From contig NZ_CANLRL010000002.1 in NCBI RefSeq assembly GCF_947493595.1, positions 558,001 to 622,000 of the forward strand: DNA of 64,000 bases. Reading direction: 5' to 3'. Positions 25,812 through 35,077 of this stretch are shown here, one piece after another. A program made the position numbers and the translations under genes. Under the pieces are notes generated by a model. It worked only from the letters and a program-made list of their open reading frames with translations. It had not been told where the DNA came from and searched no databases. The DNA comes from an uncultured Shimia sp. Lineage in GTDB: Bacteria > Pseudomonadota > Alphaproteobacteria > Rhodobacterales > Rhodobacteraceae. Positions within the stretch are counted from its first letter, which is position 1; every line of letters starts with the position of its first letter.

Positions 25812-27431
25812 TCACATCCTCGCCACGCCAAAGCTGTTGGGGTTGAGGGGACGACGGCGCGCTTCGGCCACGGTGCCAAGGCAGAAAGCAATCACCTTGC
25901 GACTGTCACGCGGATCAATCACGCCGTGGTCGAGAATTTTTCCGGAGGTGAAAAACGGCGAGGATTGCGCGTCAAACAATCCTTGAATGGCGGCTTCTTG
26001 TTTGGCCATGCGGGCCTCGTCCACCTCGATGCCTTTGCGGGCAGCACCGGCGCGGGCGACGTGACTCATGGTTTTGGCGGCTTGGGTGCCGCCCATCACG
26101 CCGGAGCGCGACGTGGGCCAAGCAAACAGGAAATCAGGCTGATAGGCGATGCCGCACATGCCGTAGTTGCCCGCGCCAAAGCTGGCCCCGCAGTAGAGCG
26201 TGATCTTGGGCACGCGGGCGTTGGACACGGCTTGGATCATTTTGGAGCCGTGCTTGATCATCCCGGCCTGTTCATACGCCGTGCCAACCATGTAGCCGGT
26301 GGTGTTGTTGAGGAACACAAGCGGCGTGCCCGCCTGATCGCAGGCCTGAATGAAATGCGTGGCCTTGTTGGCGCCTGCCGGATCAATCGGGCCATTGTTG
26401 GCGAGGATGCCAATGGTGTGACCGTGGATTTGCGCTTGAATACAGAGGGTTGCGGGGCCGAAATCCGGCTTGAATTCGTCAAAATCAGAACCGTCGACAA
26501 GCCGAGCAATCAACTCGCGCGCGTCATAGGGCGTGGACCAGTCCGCGGGCACCACGCCTGCGATTTCATTCACGTCAAAACGCGGTTCGTTAAAGGCGCG
26601 CGCCTCGGGTTTGGGCATGTCACGGTTCCAATCCAGCCGCGCCATGACACGGCGGGCCATTGCGATGGCGTGCACATCGTCTTCGGCGAGGTATTCCACC
26701 AAACCGGAGGTGGTCGCGTGCATTTCTGCGCCGCCCAGATCGGCGTCTTTGGCAACCTCGCCGGTGGCGGCATTCACCAGCGCAGCACCGGCCAGCGCCG
26801 CCATGCCGTTTTTCTTCACGCCAATCACATAGTCGGACAGGCCCGGCATATAGGCGCCGCCAGCGGTGGAAGGGCCGTGCAAAACCGCAATCGTGGGCAA
26901 ACCGGCCGCCGAAAGACGCGCGAGATTGCGGAACACGCCCCCGCCCAACGCCCAGTCTTCGACGCGGTAGTTCATCAGGTTGGCGCCTGCGCTCTCGACC
27001 AGATGCACAAACGGTAGTTTCTGGCGCAGGGCAATATCTTGCGCGGACAGCATGGCTTGCAAGGACATTGGCGAGAGCGCGCCGGCGTTGATACCGCTGT
27101 CATCCACCACAATCATGCAGCGTACGCCGGAGACAAACCCAATCCCCATCAGAAAGGTGCTGCCCGGCAGCGACTTTTCAGGGTCATCGCTGTCTTGTAA
27201 ATAGCCCGCGAGGCTGTGCAGGCGCAGGAACGGCAAGCCGGGGTCCAGCAAGCGGGCAAGACGTTCGCGTGGGGTGATTTGCCCCCGCGCCGCAAAGCGC
27301 TCCCGGCGTTGTTCGGATTTCTCCGCTGTTCGGGTTTCCAGCGCACGCAGCTCCGCCACGGCGGCCAACATCGCATCCCGGTTTTGGCCAAACGCAGGCG
27401 CGGTGGGCGTGATCTGAGTCTCAAAAGACAT
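25812..27431 (-). CDS. Acyl-CoA carboxylase beta subunit (carboxyltransferase)
   Basis: 539 residues, the normal size of methylcrotonyl/geranyl-type beta subunits. The N-terminal half has LVESAGANL and GPSTAGGAYMPGLSDYVIGV (about 194-213); the second half has NNTTGYMVGTAYEQAGMIKHG and YGASFGAGNYGMCG-like oxyanion loops. It transfers carboxylate from carboxybiotin to an acyl-CoA. Chosen start ATG 27431 has AGGAGGAG at ideal spacing; the upstream open frame is low-complexity. First gene of the operon and divergent from the PaaX-type regulator by 134 bases. MCC versus GCC specificity needs alignment of the active-site pocket. Confidence 0.9.
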   Translation of the reverse strand: MSFETQITPTAPAFGQNRDAMLAAVAELRALETRTAEKSEQRRERFAARGQITPRERLARLLDPGLPFLRLHSLAGYLQDSDDPEKSLPGSTFLMGIGFVSGVRCMIVVDDSGINAGALSPMSLQAMLSAQDIALRQKLPFVHLVESAGANLMNYRVEDWALGGGVFRNLARLSAAGLPTIAVLHGPSTAGGAYMPGLSDYVIGVKKNGMAALAGAALVNAATGEVAKDADLGGAEMHATTSGLVEYLAEDDVHAIAMARRVMARLDWNRDMPKPEARAFNEPRFDVNEIAGVVPADWSTPYDARELIARLVDGSDFDEFKPDFGPATLCIQAQIHGHTIGILANNGPIDPAGANKATHFIQACDQAGTPLVFLNNTTGYMVGTAYEQAGMIKHGSKMIQAVSNARVPKITLYCGASFGAGNYGMCGIAYQPDFLFAWPTSRSGVMGGTQAAKTMSHVARAGAARKGIEVDEARMAKQEAAIQGLFDAQSSPFFTSGKILDHGVIDPRDSRKVIAFCLGTVAEARRRPLNPNSFGVARM

Positions 27432-27565
27432 GGGGGCTCCTCCTCCTGAGCGGTCCCGAATTTTGAAACCACTGTGAGCCGGGCGCGCGGGCGCTTCAAG
27501 ACAGCGTGAACGTGACGCTGCGGCCAAAGCTTGTTGTTGGGGTCTGAGAGGCGTAAGATTGGCGC

Positions 27566-28354
27566 ATGCAAACTGTTGATCTGCAAGAAGATATCAATGT
27601 TGTCGCTGACTGCGGCCCACTTAAAGTCTGGTCGGTTGTAGTCACCATCTTGGGTGACCTGCTGCAAAGCGAGGATGCCTGGCTGTCGGGGCCGGTGTTG
27701 GATGCTTTGGTCAGCCGGCTGGGGATCAACAATCAGGCGTTGCGGGTGGCGCTGCATCGTCTGCGCCGCGATGGCTGGATCACCTCGGAAAAACGCGGGC
27801 GGCTGTCTGCACATCAACTCTCGGCCAAAGGCTGGGCAGAAACGGAGGCTGTGCGGGCCCAGATCTACGGTTTGGCAGACACGCCAGAGGCCGTCTGGCT
27901 GGCGGTAGGTGGTCCAAGTCTGACGGCGGTTGAGTTTCTTGAGTTGCTGCCGGCGCAGGCGGTGTCCCTGTCTGCGCGCAGCGCGTTGGTGGCGGGGGCC
28001 ATTCGGCCAAGTGACAATCTCTTGCTGACCCGTTTCACACCGGAGCGGGTGCCGGAATGGGCTGTATGCGCATTGGCACCGGCGGAGCTGGCCGCGGAGT
28101 ATGATGCGTTGTCAGCTGCGGTGGGGCTTGTGTTGGCCCATAATACACCGGACGGCACGCTGGACCGCACCGCTTTGCGCTTGGTAATCTTGCACCACTG
28201 GCGGCGGCTGCGGTTGCGCCACGGCGCGGTGCAGGATGCGGTTCTACCGTCCGACTGGCCCGGGGCGCGGGCGCAGCGGTTGGTGATGCAGGCACTCACG
28301 CGGCTGGAGCGTCCAGATGTGGCAGAGCTTGAGCGGCAAGTGGCGCTGGGCTAG
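27566..28354 (+). CDS. PaaX-family transcriptional regulator
   Basis: 262 residues. N-terminal winged helix: LVSRLGINNQALRVALHRLRRDGWI is split here as LGINNQALRVALHRL then RRDGWITSEKRGR (about 52-76), the PaaX recognition helix and wing. A central Cas2-like domain and a C-terminal helical domain with LRLVILHHWRRLRLRHG follow. PaaX proteins repress catabolic operons and respond to CoA thioesters. Its position back-to-back with the acyl-CoA carboxylase operon suggests that this operon is its target, with an acyl-CoA as inducer; that is inference. Confidence 0.85.
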   Translation: MQTVDLQEDINVVADCGPLKVWSVVVTILGDLLQSEDAWLSGPVLDALVSRLGINNQALRVALHRLRRDGWITSEKRGRLSAHQLSAKGWAETEAVRAQIYGLADTPEAVWLAVGGPSLTAVEFLELLPAQAVSLSARSALVAGAIRPSDNLLLTRFTPERVPEWAVCALAPAELAAEYDALSAAVGLVLAHNTPDGTLDRTALRLVILHHWRRLRLRHGAVQDAVLPSDWPGARAQRLVMQALTRLERPDVAELERQVALG

Positions 28355-28441
28355 GCTTCTGGGAAACGGTTTGAGGCAACAGATTTAGGGCAGGATGATC
28401 CGGGGTTTGACGGATACTACGGAATGCGGAGTACGCAGCGC

Positions 28442-29572
28442 ATGAGCGCTCTGACGGCGCCAAACCTGCGGGTCGAGGCCCAAGGCGGGCGTGCCACTGT
28501 CCGCGTGTCTGGGGCTTTGCTGACCGAGTTTCTCGCCGATATGGAGGGGCCTTTTGCGCAGGCTGCGCCCTCTGAGACAAACGTCGACATAGACCTCTCA
28601 CCACTCACCGCTTTTGATACCGGCGGAGCCTGGCTGGTCTCTCAACTGCGCACGCGGTTGCAGGCACAGGGAGCCGAGGTGCAGATCGCCGGCGCAGCGG
28701 ATCATCTGGCGCTTCTCACAACCGTGACCGCCGCTTCTCCAGAGAAAACACCACATGAGCTGCCGGAACACGGACGCTGGGAATGGGTGGCCAACATTGG
28801 CCGCACACTCGTGTCCGGTTGGGGTGACGCGCTGTCTCTGGTGAGTTTTTTGGGGCAAACACTTTCTGGACTGGCGGATGTGGTTGTGCGACCTCACAAG
28901 GTGCGCTGGGCCAGTTTGGTCACGCACATGCAGGATGTGGGCTTCAATGCGGTGCCGATCATTGCCCTTATGGGGTTTTTGATCGGCGTGGTGCTGGGTT
29001 TTCAGGGCGCAAGTCAGTTGCAGCAGTTTGGCGCAGAGGTGTTTGTGGTCGAACTGATCGGCATTTCGGTGCTGCGCGAGCTGGGCATCCTGCTGACCGC
29101 GATCATCGTTGCCGGTCGTTCTGGATCCGCCTTCACTGCCTCGGTTGGATCGATGAAAGTGCAGCAGGAAATTGACGCGATGCAAACGCTGGGCCTTGAT
29201 CCAGTGCGGGTGCTGGTGGTGCCACGGGTGCTGGCGCTGCTGATTATGTTGCCACTTTTGGGGTTTGTGGCCAATCTGTTTGGCCTGTTTGGCGGCGCGC
29301 TGATGAGCTGGGTGAGCTTGGATGTGAACCCCGGCATGTTCCTCACCCGCCTGCATGACAACATCGCCGTGAAACACCTGCTGGTCGGCATGGTGAAAGC
29401 GCCGTTTTTTGCGCTGGTGATTGGCGTGGTGGCTTGTTGGCAAGCTTTCCAGGTGAAGGGCAGCTCCACCAGCGTGGGCCAGCGTACCACCTCCAGCGTG
29501 GTGCAGGGTATCTTTCTGGTGATCGCCCTGGATGCTCTGTTCTCGATCTTCTTTGCGCAGTTGGGGGTGTGA
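28442..29572 (+). CDS. mlaE: MlaE-type lipid ABC permease with N-terminal STAS (MlaB-like) domain
   Basis: About 376 residues. The first 90 residues are a STAS-like fold (VDIDLSPLTAFDTGGAWLVS, then a short helix and strand), equivalent to separate MlaB in E. coli. The rest is the MlaE permease: ALMGFLIGVVLGFQGASQLQ (about 172-191), the conserved coupling region VASSFTAxxG-like GRSGSAFTASVGSMKVQQEI (about 222-241) and several TM helices. It exchanges glycerophospholipids with MlaD across the inner membrane. The frame is open from an ATG at 28424; ATG 28442 has GGAG ten bases upstream and is preferred. First gene of an mlaE-mlaF-mlaD-lipoprotein operon. Confidence 0.88.
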   Translation: MSALTAPNLRVEAQGGRATVRVSGALLTEFLADMEGPFAQAAPSETNVDIDLSPLTAFDTGGAWLVSQLRTRLQAQGAEVQIAGAADHLALLTTVTAASPEKTPHELPEHGRWEWVANIGRTLVSGWGDALSLVSFLGQTLSGLADVVVRPHKVRWASLVTHMQDVGFNAVPIIALMGFLIGVVLGFQGASQLQQFGAEVFVVELIGISVLRELGILLTAIIVAGRSGSAFTASVGSMKVQQEIDAMQTLGLDPVRVLVVPRVLALLIMLPLLGFVANLFGLFGGALMSWVSLDVNPGMFLTRLHDNIAVKHLLVGMVKAPFFALVIGVVACWQAFQVKGSSTSVGQRTTSSVVQGIFLVIALDALFSIFFAQLGV

Positions 29573-29574
29573 GC

Positions 29575-30378
29575 ATGAGCGATACCCCAGAGCGTGACGC
29601 CATCATCAAGGTCCGCGGGTTGCGCAATCAGTTTGGGCCGCAGGTGGTGCATGACAATCTCGATCTGGATGTCTGGCGCGGCGAAGTGCTGGGCATTGTC
29701 GGCGGCTCGGGCACCGGCAAATCGGTGTTGTTGCGCACCATTGTCGGCCTGAACAAACCGGCGGCGGGCACCATTGAGGTGCTCGGCACCAATGTGCTCA
29801 CCGCGCCCGAAGAGGAGCGGCGCAAGGTCGAAACCCGCTGGGGTGTGGCCTTTCAGGACGGGGCGTTGTTTTCCTCACTCACGGTTTTACAAAACGTGAT
29901 GGCCCCGATGCGCGAGCATCTGAAACTGTCGACCAATCTGATGAAAGAGCTCGGCGCGCTCAAGATTAGCCTTGTCGGCCTGCCGCAACTGGCCTGTGAA
30001 AAGCTGCCCAGCGAGCTGTCGGGTGGGATGCGCAAACGCGCGGCTCTCGCACGGGCTTTGGCACTCGACCCGCAGATTGTGTTTCTGGATGAACCCACAG
30101 CGGGCCTCGATCCGGTGGGGGCGGCGGCTTATGACGATCTGATTGGCGAGTTGCAGCGCAGTCTGGGCATCACCGTCTTTATGGTGACGCATGATTTGGA
30201 CAGCCTCTATGCGATTTGTGATCGCATTGCGGTGCTTGCCGAGAAGCGTGTTCTGGTAGAAGGTCCAATAGAAACAATGACCGATGTCGATCATCCGTGG
30301 GTACAGGAGTATTTCACCGGCCCACGTGCGCGGGCGGCGCAGGTCAAAGGCACGGGCAACGAAACTGGGGGCACTTAG
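29575..30378 (+). CDS. mlaF: MlaF-type ABC ATPase
   Basis: 267 residues starting at ATG 29575, two bases after the mlaE stop. Walker A GGSGTGKSVLL (about 43-53), the ABC signature ELSGGMRKRAALARALALDP (about 146-165), Walker B IVFLDEPTAGLDP and the switch histidine in MVTHDLDS. MlaF energises phospholipid transport with the MlaE/MlaD complex, maintaining outer-membrane lipid asymmetry. Followed by mlaD after three bases. Confidence 0.92.
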   Translation: MSDTPERDAIIKVRGLRNQFGPQVVHDNLDLDVWRGEVLGIVGGSGTGKSVLLRTIVGLNKPAAGTIEVLGTNVLTAPEEERRKVETRWGVAFQDGALFSSLTVLQNVMAPMREHLKLSTNLMKELGALKISLVGLPQLACEKLPSELSGGMRKRAALARALALDPQIVFLDEPTAGLDPVGAAAYDDLIGELQRSLGITVFMVTHDLDSLYAICDRIAVLAEKRVLVEGPIETMTDVDHPWVQEYFTGPRARAAQVKGTGNETGGT

Positions 30379-30381
30379 GGC

Positions 30382-32496
30382 ATGGAGACACGGGCAAACT
30401 ACCTCCTGATTGGGGTGTTCGCGCTGGTCGGCCTGATCGGCTCGTTTCTGTTTGTGCTCTGGCTCGCCAAGATCGATCTGGAAAAACAATACGCCTATTA
30501 CGACGTGCTGTTTGACAACGTCGGTGGCCTCGGGATGGCGGGCAGCGTGCGCTACAACGGCCTGCCGGTGGGACAAGTTGTGATGCTGGAACTGGATGAC
30601 GAGAACCCTTCGCTTGTGCGGGTGCGTATCGAGGTGGGCGCGGACACGCCGGTGAAGGTCGACACCATTGCGAAGCTGCAAGGGCAGGGGGTGACGGGCG
30701 TGAGCTTTGTGGCGCTGTCTGGTGGCACACTAGAGGCGGCTGCCTTGCCCCAATATGGCGAAATCACCACCGAGAAGAGCGCCCTGCAATCGGTGGTCGA
30801 AGGCGCGCCGCAGTTGATGGAAAAGGCGATTGGCTTGCTGGAAAACCTGCAAGGTGTGGTGAGCGAAGAGAACACCGCAGCTGTGAACGAGCTGCTGGGC
30901 AATTTGGCCAGCGCTTCAGGGCGCCTGGATCGCACGTTGGCGGAGTTTGAGGAACTGTCCGAAGATGTCGGCAGCGCGGCACGGGAAATTGCGGCGTTTA
31001 CCACGCGGCTGGAAGCCCTGTCTGACACCGCAGAAGTGACATTAGTCGAGGCCACTGGCGCGCTGGGTTCCATCAAGGAAGCCGCAGAGCGTACCAAAGG
31101 CACGTTGGACAATGCACAAAGCGCCTTTGCCACGGCTGACAGCTTGATGAAAGAAGACCTCAAAGACTTCATCCAACGTGGTGCAGATGCGGCCGCGGCG
31201 TTGGAGAATGTGGTTGAGGTGTTGGAACCATCCGCGATTTCCGCGATGCAATCGGCGCAGGCTTTGATCGACGAACGCCTGCCGGCCTTGGTGCAGCAGG
31301 TGCAGGACACGGCGGAAGTGATGGAAAGCCAGATCGCGCAGGTTGGCACCGATGCATCGAGCCTGATGGCGCGGTATGAGGAGGTCGGCAGCAGCGTGCA
31401 GGCCCGCGTTGAACAGACCCAGACGGCCATATCGGCTTTCGAAACGGCCACAAATGCGGCGACCGACACGCTCAATTCCGTGCGTGTAGCCTCGGATACG
31501 GCCACTACGGTAATGAACACGGACCTGCAACCACTGGCGGATGAGGCCACGGCGGCGCTCTCCACAGTACGAGACATTGCGACCACCAAAGTCTCGCCAT
31601 TGATTGATCAAACCAACCAAACGCTGGTGGCCATTGAGACCGGTGTGGAAGAGATCACAGACCAAGGTGCGGTGATGCTTGAAACCGCCACAGCACGCTT
31701 GGTGGAGGCGCGCGGCACGCTCGCGAACTTCAACGAGGCTCTGGAGCTGTCGGACGAAATGCTGCGGTCGCTGGATGACACGGCGGATGCGGTGAATACG
31801 CTGGTACGTGGTGGCGCAACCGAGATGGTCGAAGACGCCCGCGAAGCAGCGGCCAGTGCGCGCAGTGCTTTGGATGCCATCCGCGTGACCGTGGACGAGC
31901 GGTTGCCCGAGGTGGTGGAAAACATTTCTGAAGCCGCACAAGCTGCCAACACCATGATTGCCAGCATCGACACGCTGGCCGTGGATGCGACCGGGCAAAT
32001 GGCGACGTTGTCGCCGCAGGCCAGTGAGGCCTTGCTGACTGCGATTGACACGTTTGAACGCTCCAACCGCACCCTGGAGGCAATCTATCAGGCGATGGAA
32101 ACCGCTGACGCAACGCTGGCCACGGCTGGCGACACATTCAGTGGGGTGAACCAAATCCTCGATGAGGATGTGGATCAGATCATGACCGACATCAGCGGCG
32201 CAGTGGCGGCCGTTTCTGGCACTGTAACCGGCGTCTCTGATGACATCAGCAAGGCGTCAGGTGAAGTGTTGGCCGCCTCGCAATCCGCGTCTGATTTGCT
32301 GGGCACCGTGAATGACATTGTGCAGCGCAACGAGCGGCAGGTGTCCGAATTTTTGCGGCTGGGCCTGCCGCAAACTGTTAAATTTGTGGAAGAATCCCGT
32401 TATCTGGTTGGCAATCTCGACCGGCTGGTGGCTCGGATCAAACGTGATCCGGCGCGGTTTCTTCTCGGCACGCAAGGATCGGAGTTTAGCCGATGA
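30382..32496 (+). CDS. mlaD: Very long MlaD-type MCE-domain protein
   Basis: 704 residues, versus about 180 for E. coli MlaD. An N-terminal TM helix (about 7-29) anchors it, then one MCE domain (about 38-117: YYDVLFDNVGGLGMAGSVRY, GLPVGQV, LQGQGVTGVSFVALSGG). The remaining nearly 590 residues are Ala/Thr/Val/Glu/Asp-rich helical sequence with heptad-like spacing and many AxxTL, TADxxL and ATA segments. Long single-MCE proteins of this kind are known in alphaproteobacteria; PqiB-type proteins use C-terminal helices to build a needle across the periplasm, and the same is possible here. The stop overlaps the lipoprotein start (ATGA). Confidence 0.85.
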   Translation: METRANYLLIGVFALVGLIGSFLFVLWLAKIDLEKQYAYYDVLFDNVGGLGMAGSVRYNGLPVGQVVMLELDDENPSLVRVRIEVGADTPVKVDTIAKLQGQGVTGVSFVALSGGTLEAAALPQYGEITTEKSALQSVVEGAPQLMEKAIGLLENLQGVVSEENTAAVNELLGNLASASGRLDRTLAEFEELSEDVGSAAREIAAFTTRLEALSDTAEVTLVEATGALGSIKEAAERTKGTLDNAQSAFATADSLMKEDLKDFIQRGADAAAALENVVEVLEPSAISAMQSAQALIDERLPALVQQVQDTAEVMESQIAQVGTDASSLMARYEEVGSSVQARVEQTQTAISAFETATNAATDTLNSVRVASDTATTVMNTDLQPLADEATAALSTVRDIATTKVSPLIDQTNQTLVAIETGVEEITDQGAVMLETATARLVEARGTLANFNEALELSDEMLRSLDDTADAVNTLVRGGATEMVEDAREAAASARSALDAIRVTVDERLPEVVENISEAAQAANTMIASIDTLAVDATGQMATLSPQASEALLTAIDTFERSNRTLEAIYQAMETADATLATAGDTFSGVNQILDEDVDQIMTDISGAVAAVSGTVTGVSDDISKASGEVLAASQSASDLLGTVNDIVQRNERQVSEFLRLGLPQTVKFVEESRYLVGNLDRLVARIKRDPARFLLGTQGSEFSR

Positions 32497-33155
32497 CACG
32501 ATGGGGATGGGCAACGGTATTGATGGGCGCGCTTGCGCTGTCTGGATGCAGCGGGCTAGGCACATTAAACCGTGCTGCGGCGCCAACGGATCTCTACACG
32601 CTGACGCCCAAAAGCACGTTTTCCTCTGGTCTGCCACGGCTTAGCCATCAGATTGTGATCGAGGAACCGACCGCTCATGCGGCTGTCGACACCGATCAAA
32701 TTGCGGTGCAGCCGACGCCCTATCAGTTTGAGTATCTGCCCGTGGCGCGTTGGGTCGACCGCGCGCCGGTGATTGTGCAGACGCTGCTGATCGAGAGCTT
32801 TGAAAACAGCGGCAAGGTGGCCGCCGTGGGCCGCTCTTCTGTGGCCCTGCGCCCTGATTTTCTGATTGTGTCCGACCTGCGCGAGTTTCAGGCGCGCATT
32901 CCGGCGGTGGAGACCGAAAGCAATGCGCTGGAAATCCACGTGCGCATGAACCTCAAGATTGTGGACGCCTATGACGACCACATCATTGGCTCAAAATCCT
33001 TTGAAAAGGTGATGATGTCGCCAAGTGACGAGATGTCTGATGTGGTTGTGGCCTTTGACGATGCGCTAGGCAAAACCATGCGCCGCGCGGTGGAATGGAG
33101 CGTAAAAACCATCTACAGCCACGGTCAACGCAACCCGCGTCCGGCCATCCGCTAG
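32493..33155 (+). CDS. ABC transport auxiliary lipoprotein (PqiC/ABC_trans_aux-like)
   Basis: 220 residues. Signal peptide with lipobox LALSGC (Cys18), so outer-membrane or periplasm-facing lipoprotein. The mature part begins with DLYTLTPKS and has YLPVARWVDRAPVIVQTLLI (about 79-98) and FLIVSDLREFQARI (about 124-137), the pattern of PqiC/ABC_trans_aux proteins that dock MCE complexes to the outer membrane. Overlaps mlaD by four bases and the convergent gene at 33152 by four bases. Likely the outer-membrane partner of the long MlaD. Confidence 0.82.
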   Translation: MTRWGWATVLMGALALSGCSGLGTLNRAAAPTDLYTLTPKSTFSSGLPRLSHQIVIEEPTAHAAVDTDQIAVQPTPYQFEYLPVARWVDRAPVIVQTLLIESFENSGKVAAVGRSSVALRPDFLIVSDLREFQARIPAVETESNALEIHVRMNLKIVDAYDDHIIGSKSFEKVMMSPSDEMSDVVVAFDDALGKTMRRAVEWSVKTIYSHGQRNPRPAIR

Positions 33156-33790
33156 TCAACCTTTAGGCGGCAAATCAACGTGTTGTTGGTTTCCAGATCC
33201 GGCCCCCAGATGAACTCCGCCTGCCGGTCCCATTTGATATCGTTGTAACCGTCTTTCGGGCGCACCTGACGTTTCTTGTATTCCGTTGCACGTGGCCAGT
33301 TTGAATCGTCAAAATACTCGGCCGTCCAGCCCCGCGGCGGCTTGCTCGCCTCAAACCCACACGGCCCTTCGCCCACACGCGGGTTACGCTCCTTGGCGCA
33401 GGATTTGTCGAGCGGCGCCTCATGGAGCACCTTGCAGCGCCAGTCTTTGTTAGACACTGCCACAATATCACCGGCGGCATCTTTGATCTGCAGGATCACG
33501 CCGCCATCGCCCATCTGCTGCCGATTGGTGCCGATGTATTCCAGCCCGGTGTCGTTCTCTTTGAAGTCTTTGGCCACAAGCGCCAGCATAAACGGACGCT
33601 CGGCGCGGAAGGTGAAGCTCTCGGCGTTAAACGAGCGTTCTGTGGCAATGGAGATGCGGTCCTCTCCCACCAATGATCCATTGGCATAAAGCGCAAACCA
33701 ATTGTCGGCCCAGACGTCCGCCTTGAAGGTTTCTGCGGTAGCGGCGGTACTTAGAACCAGCGTGAGGGCGCCCCCGAGGACATGTTTCAT
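33152..33790 (-). CDS. Secreted protein of unknown function, possible galactose-binding-like fold
   Basis: 212 residues from ATG 33790, with GGAGG five bases upstream. A signal peptide ends near AATAE. The mature protein begins FKADVWADNWFALYANGSLV (about 21-40), a Trp/Asn-rich strand pair reminiscent of the jelly-roll sugar-binding domains found at the start of some glycosidases; this is a pattern impression only. Four later cysteines (in WRCKVL, KSCAKE, GPCGFE and LICRLK) could form two disulfides. A repeated motif YFDDSNWPRA is also typical of such jelly-roll domains. Single gene, convergent with and overlapping the lipoprotein gene. Function unknown. Confidence 0.7.
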   Translation of the reverse strand: MKHVLGGALTLVLSTAATAETFKADVWADNWFALYANGSLVGEDRISIATERSFNAESFTFRAERPFMLALVAKDFKENDTGLEYIGTNRQQMGDGGVILQIKDAAGDIVAVSNKDWRCKVLHEAPLDKSCAKERNPRVGEGPCGFEASKPPRGWTAEYFDDSNWPRATEYKKRQVRPKDGYNDIKWDRQAEFIWGPDLETNNTLICRLKVD

Positions 33791-33857
33791 GTCGACCTCC
33801 AAAACTTGCCTGTCCTAGTGGTAGCAGCTTGCAGAAGTCCGCGGAAAACAAATTGCC

Positions 33858-33888
33858 AAAAAGGTAAAGGCGCCCCTAAGGACGCCTT
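33858..33888 (-). terminator. Rho-independent terminator of leuB
   Basis: On the minus strand an AAGGCG / CGCCTT stem (plus-strand 867-872 and 883-888 of the 33-kb block) with imperfect inner CC/GG pairing is followed by CCTTTTT. It lies about 28 bases after the leuB stop. Confidence 0.72.
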
Positions 33889-33915
33889 CGCAATTTTTTA
33901 AGCTGTAGCTTGCGC

Positions 33916-35019
33916 TTACAGGCTGGCGTCCAGGGCTGCCAGCAAAGCGTCACCCATTTCAGACGTGGACACCGGCGTGCCACCGTCTGCCTGCATCAGG
34001 TCTGCGGTGCGTACGCCATCCGCCAGAACCTTCTCCACAGCCGCTTCCAGACGATCCGCTTCGGCACCTTCGTTGAAGGAATAGCGCAGCGCCATCGCAA
34101 AGGAGAGCACACAGGCACATGGGTTGGCTTTGGCTTGACCCGCGATGTCAGGTGCGGAGCCGTGTACCGGTTCATAAAGCGCTTTGGGGCGGCCGTTCTC
34201 CATTGGCGCACCAAGGGAGGCGGACGGCAACATGCCCAGCGAGCCGGTCAGCATTGCGGCACAGTCGGACAGGATGTCACCAAACAGGTTGTCGGTGTAG
34301 ATCACGTCAAACTGCTTTGGCGCGCGTACCAGCTGCATCGCGCCGTTGTCGGCATACATGTGGGAGACTTCCACTTCCGGGTAGTCCTTCGCCACTTCGT
34401 TCACCACTTCGCGCCACAGGATGCCGCTTTCCATCACGTTGGCTTTTTCCATGGAGCACAGACGTTTGTCGCGCTTCATCGCCAGTTCAAACGCAGAGCG
34501 TGCACCGCGTTCGATTTCGGATTCGGTGTAACGCTGGGTGTTGATGCCCACACGCTCGTTGCCTTCTTCAAAGATGCCACGTGGCTCGCCAAAATAGACG
34601 CCCCCAGTCAGCTCACGCACGATCATGATGTCCAGACCGGACACGATGTGGGTCTTCAGAGAGGAGAAATCCGCCAGCGCGTCAAAACACTGTGCAGGGC
34701 GCAGGTTGGCGTAAAGGTCCATCTCTTTGCGCAGGCGCAGCAGACCGCGCTCTGGTTTTACGGAGAAGTCCAGATCGTCGTATTTTGGGCCACCCACGGC
34801 GCCCAGCAGAACCGCGTCCACTTCCTGCGCCTTCGCCATGGTGTCATCATGCAGTGGCACGCCGTGCTTGTCATACGCTGCGCCGCCAACAAGGTCTTCG
34901 CTCACGTCAAATTTCAGGCCACGTTTGTCGCCAAACCAGCCAATTACGCGCTGGACTTGGGTCATGACTTCGGGGCCGATGCCGTCGCCGGCGAGGATGA
35001 GAAGCGAAGGGGTGCTCAT
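33916..35019 (-). CDS. leuB: 3-isopropylmalate dehydrogenase
   Basis: 367 residues. Third step of leucine synthesis: NAD-dependent oxidative decarboxylation of 3-isopropylmalate. N-terminal [14 protein letters not shown] (about 6-19), substrate-site arginines in [19 protein letters not shown] (about 90-108), [14 protein letters not shown] (about 135-148), and the signature [20 protein letters not shown] (about 245-264) with metal-binding aspartates. Cytoplasmic homodimer. It is on the same strand as leuC and leuD but about 6 kb downstream, with unrelated genes between, and has its own terminator. Confidence 0.95.
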   Translation of the reverse strand: MSTPSLLILAGDGIGPEVMTQVQRVIGWFGDKRGLKFDVSEDLVGGAAYDKHGVPLHDDTMAKAQEVDAVLLGAVGGPKYDDLDFSVKPERGLLRLRKEMDLYANLRPAQCFDALADFSSLKTHIVSGLDIMIVRELTGGVYFGEPRGIFEEGNERVGINTQRYTESEIERGARSAFELAMKRDKRLCSMEKANVMESGILWREVVNEVAKDYPEVEVSHMYADNGAMQLVRAPKQFDVIYTDNLFGDILSDCAAMLTGSLGMLPSASLGAPMENGRPKALYEPVHGSAPDIAGQAKANPCACVLSFAMALRYSFNEGAEADRLEAAVEKVLADGVRTADLMQADGGTPVSTSEMGDALLAALDASL

Positions 35020-35077
35020 TGCGGTGCGTCCTTGATCAAATAGGTTCGCTACGGGTTACCGATCCACGTGCAAAAGA

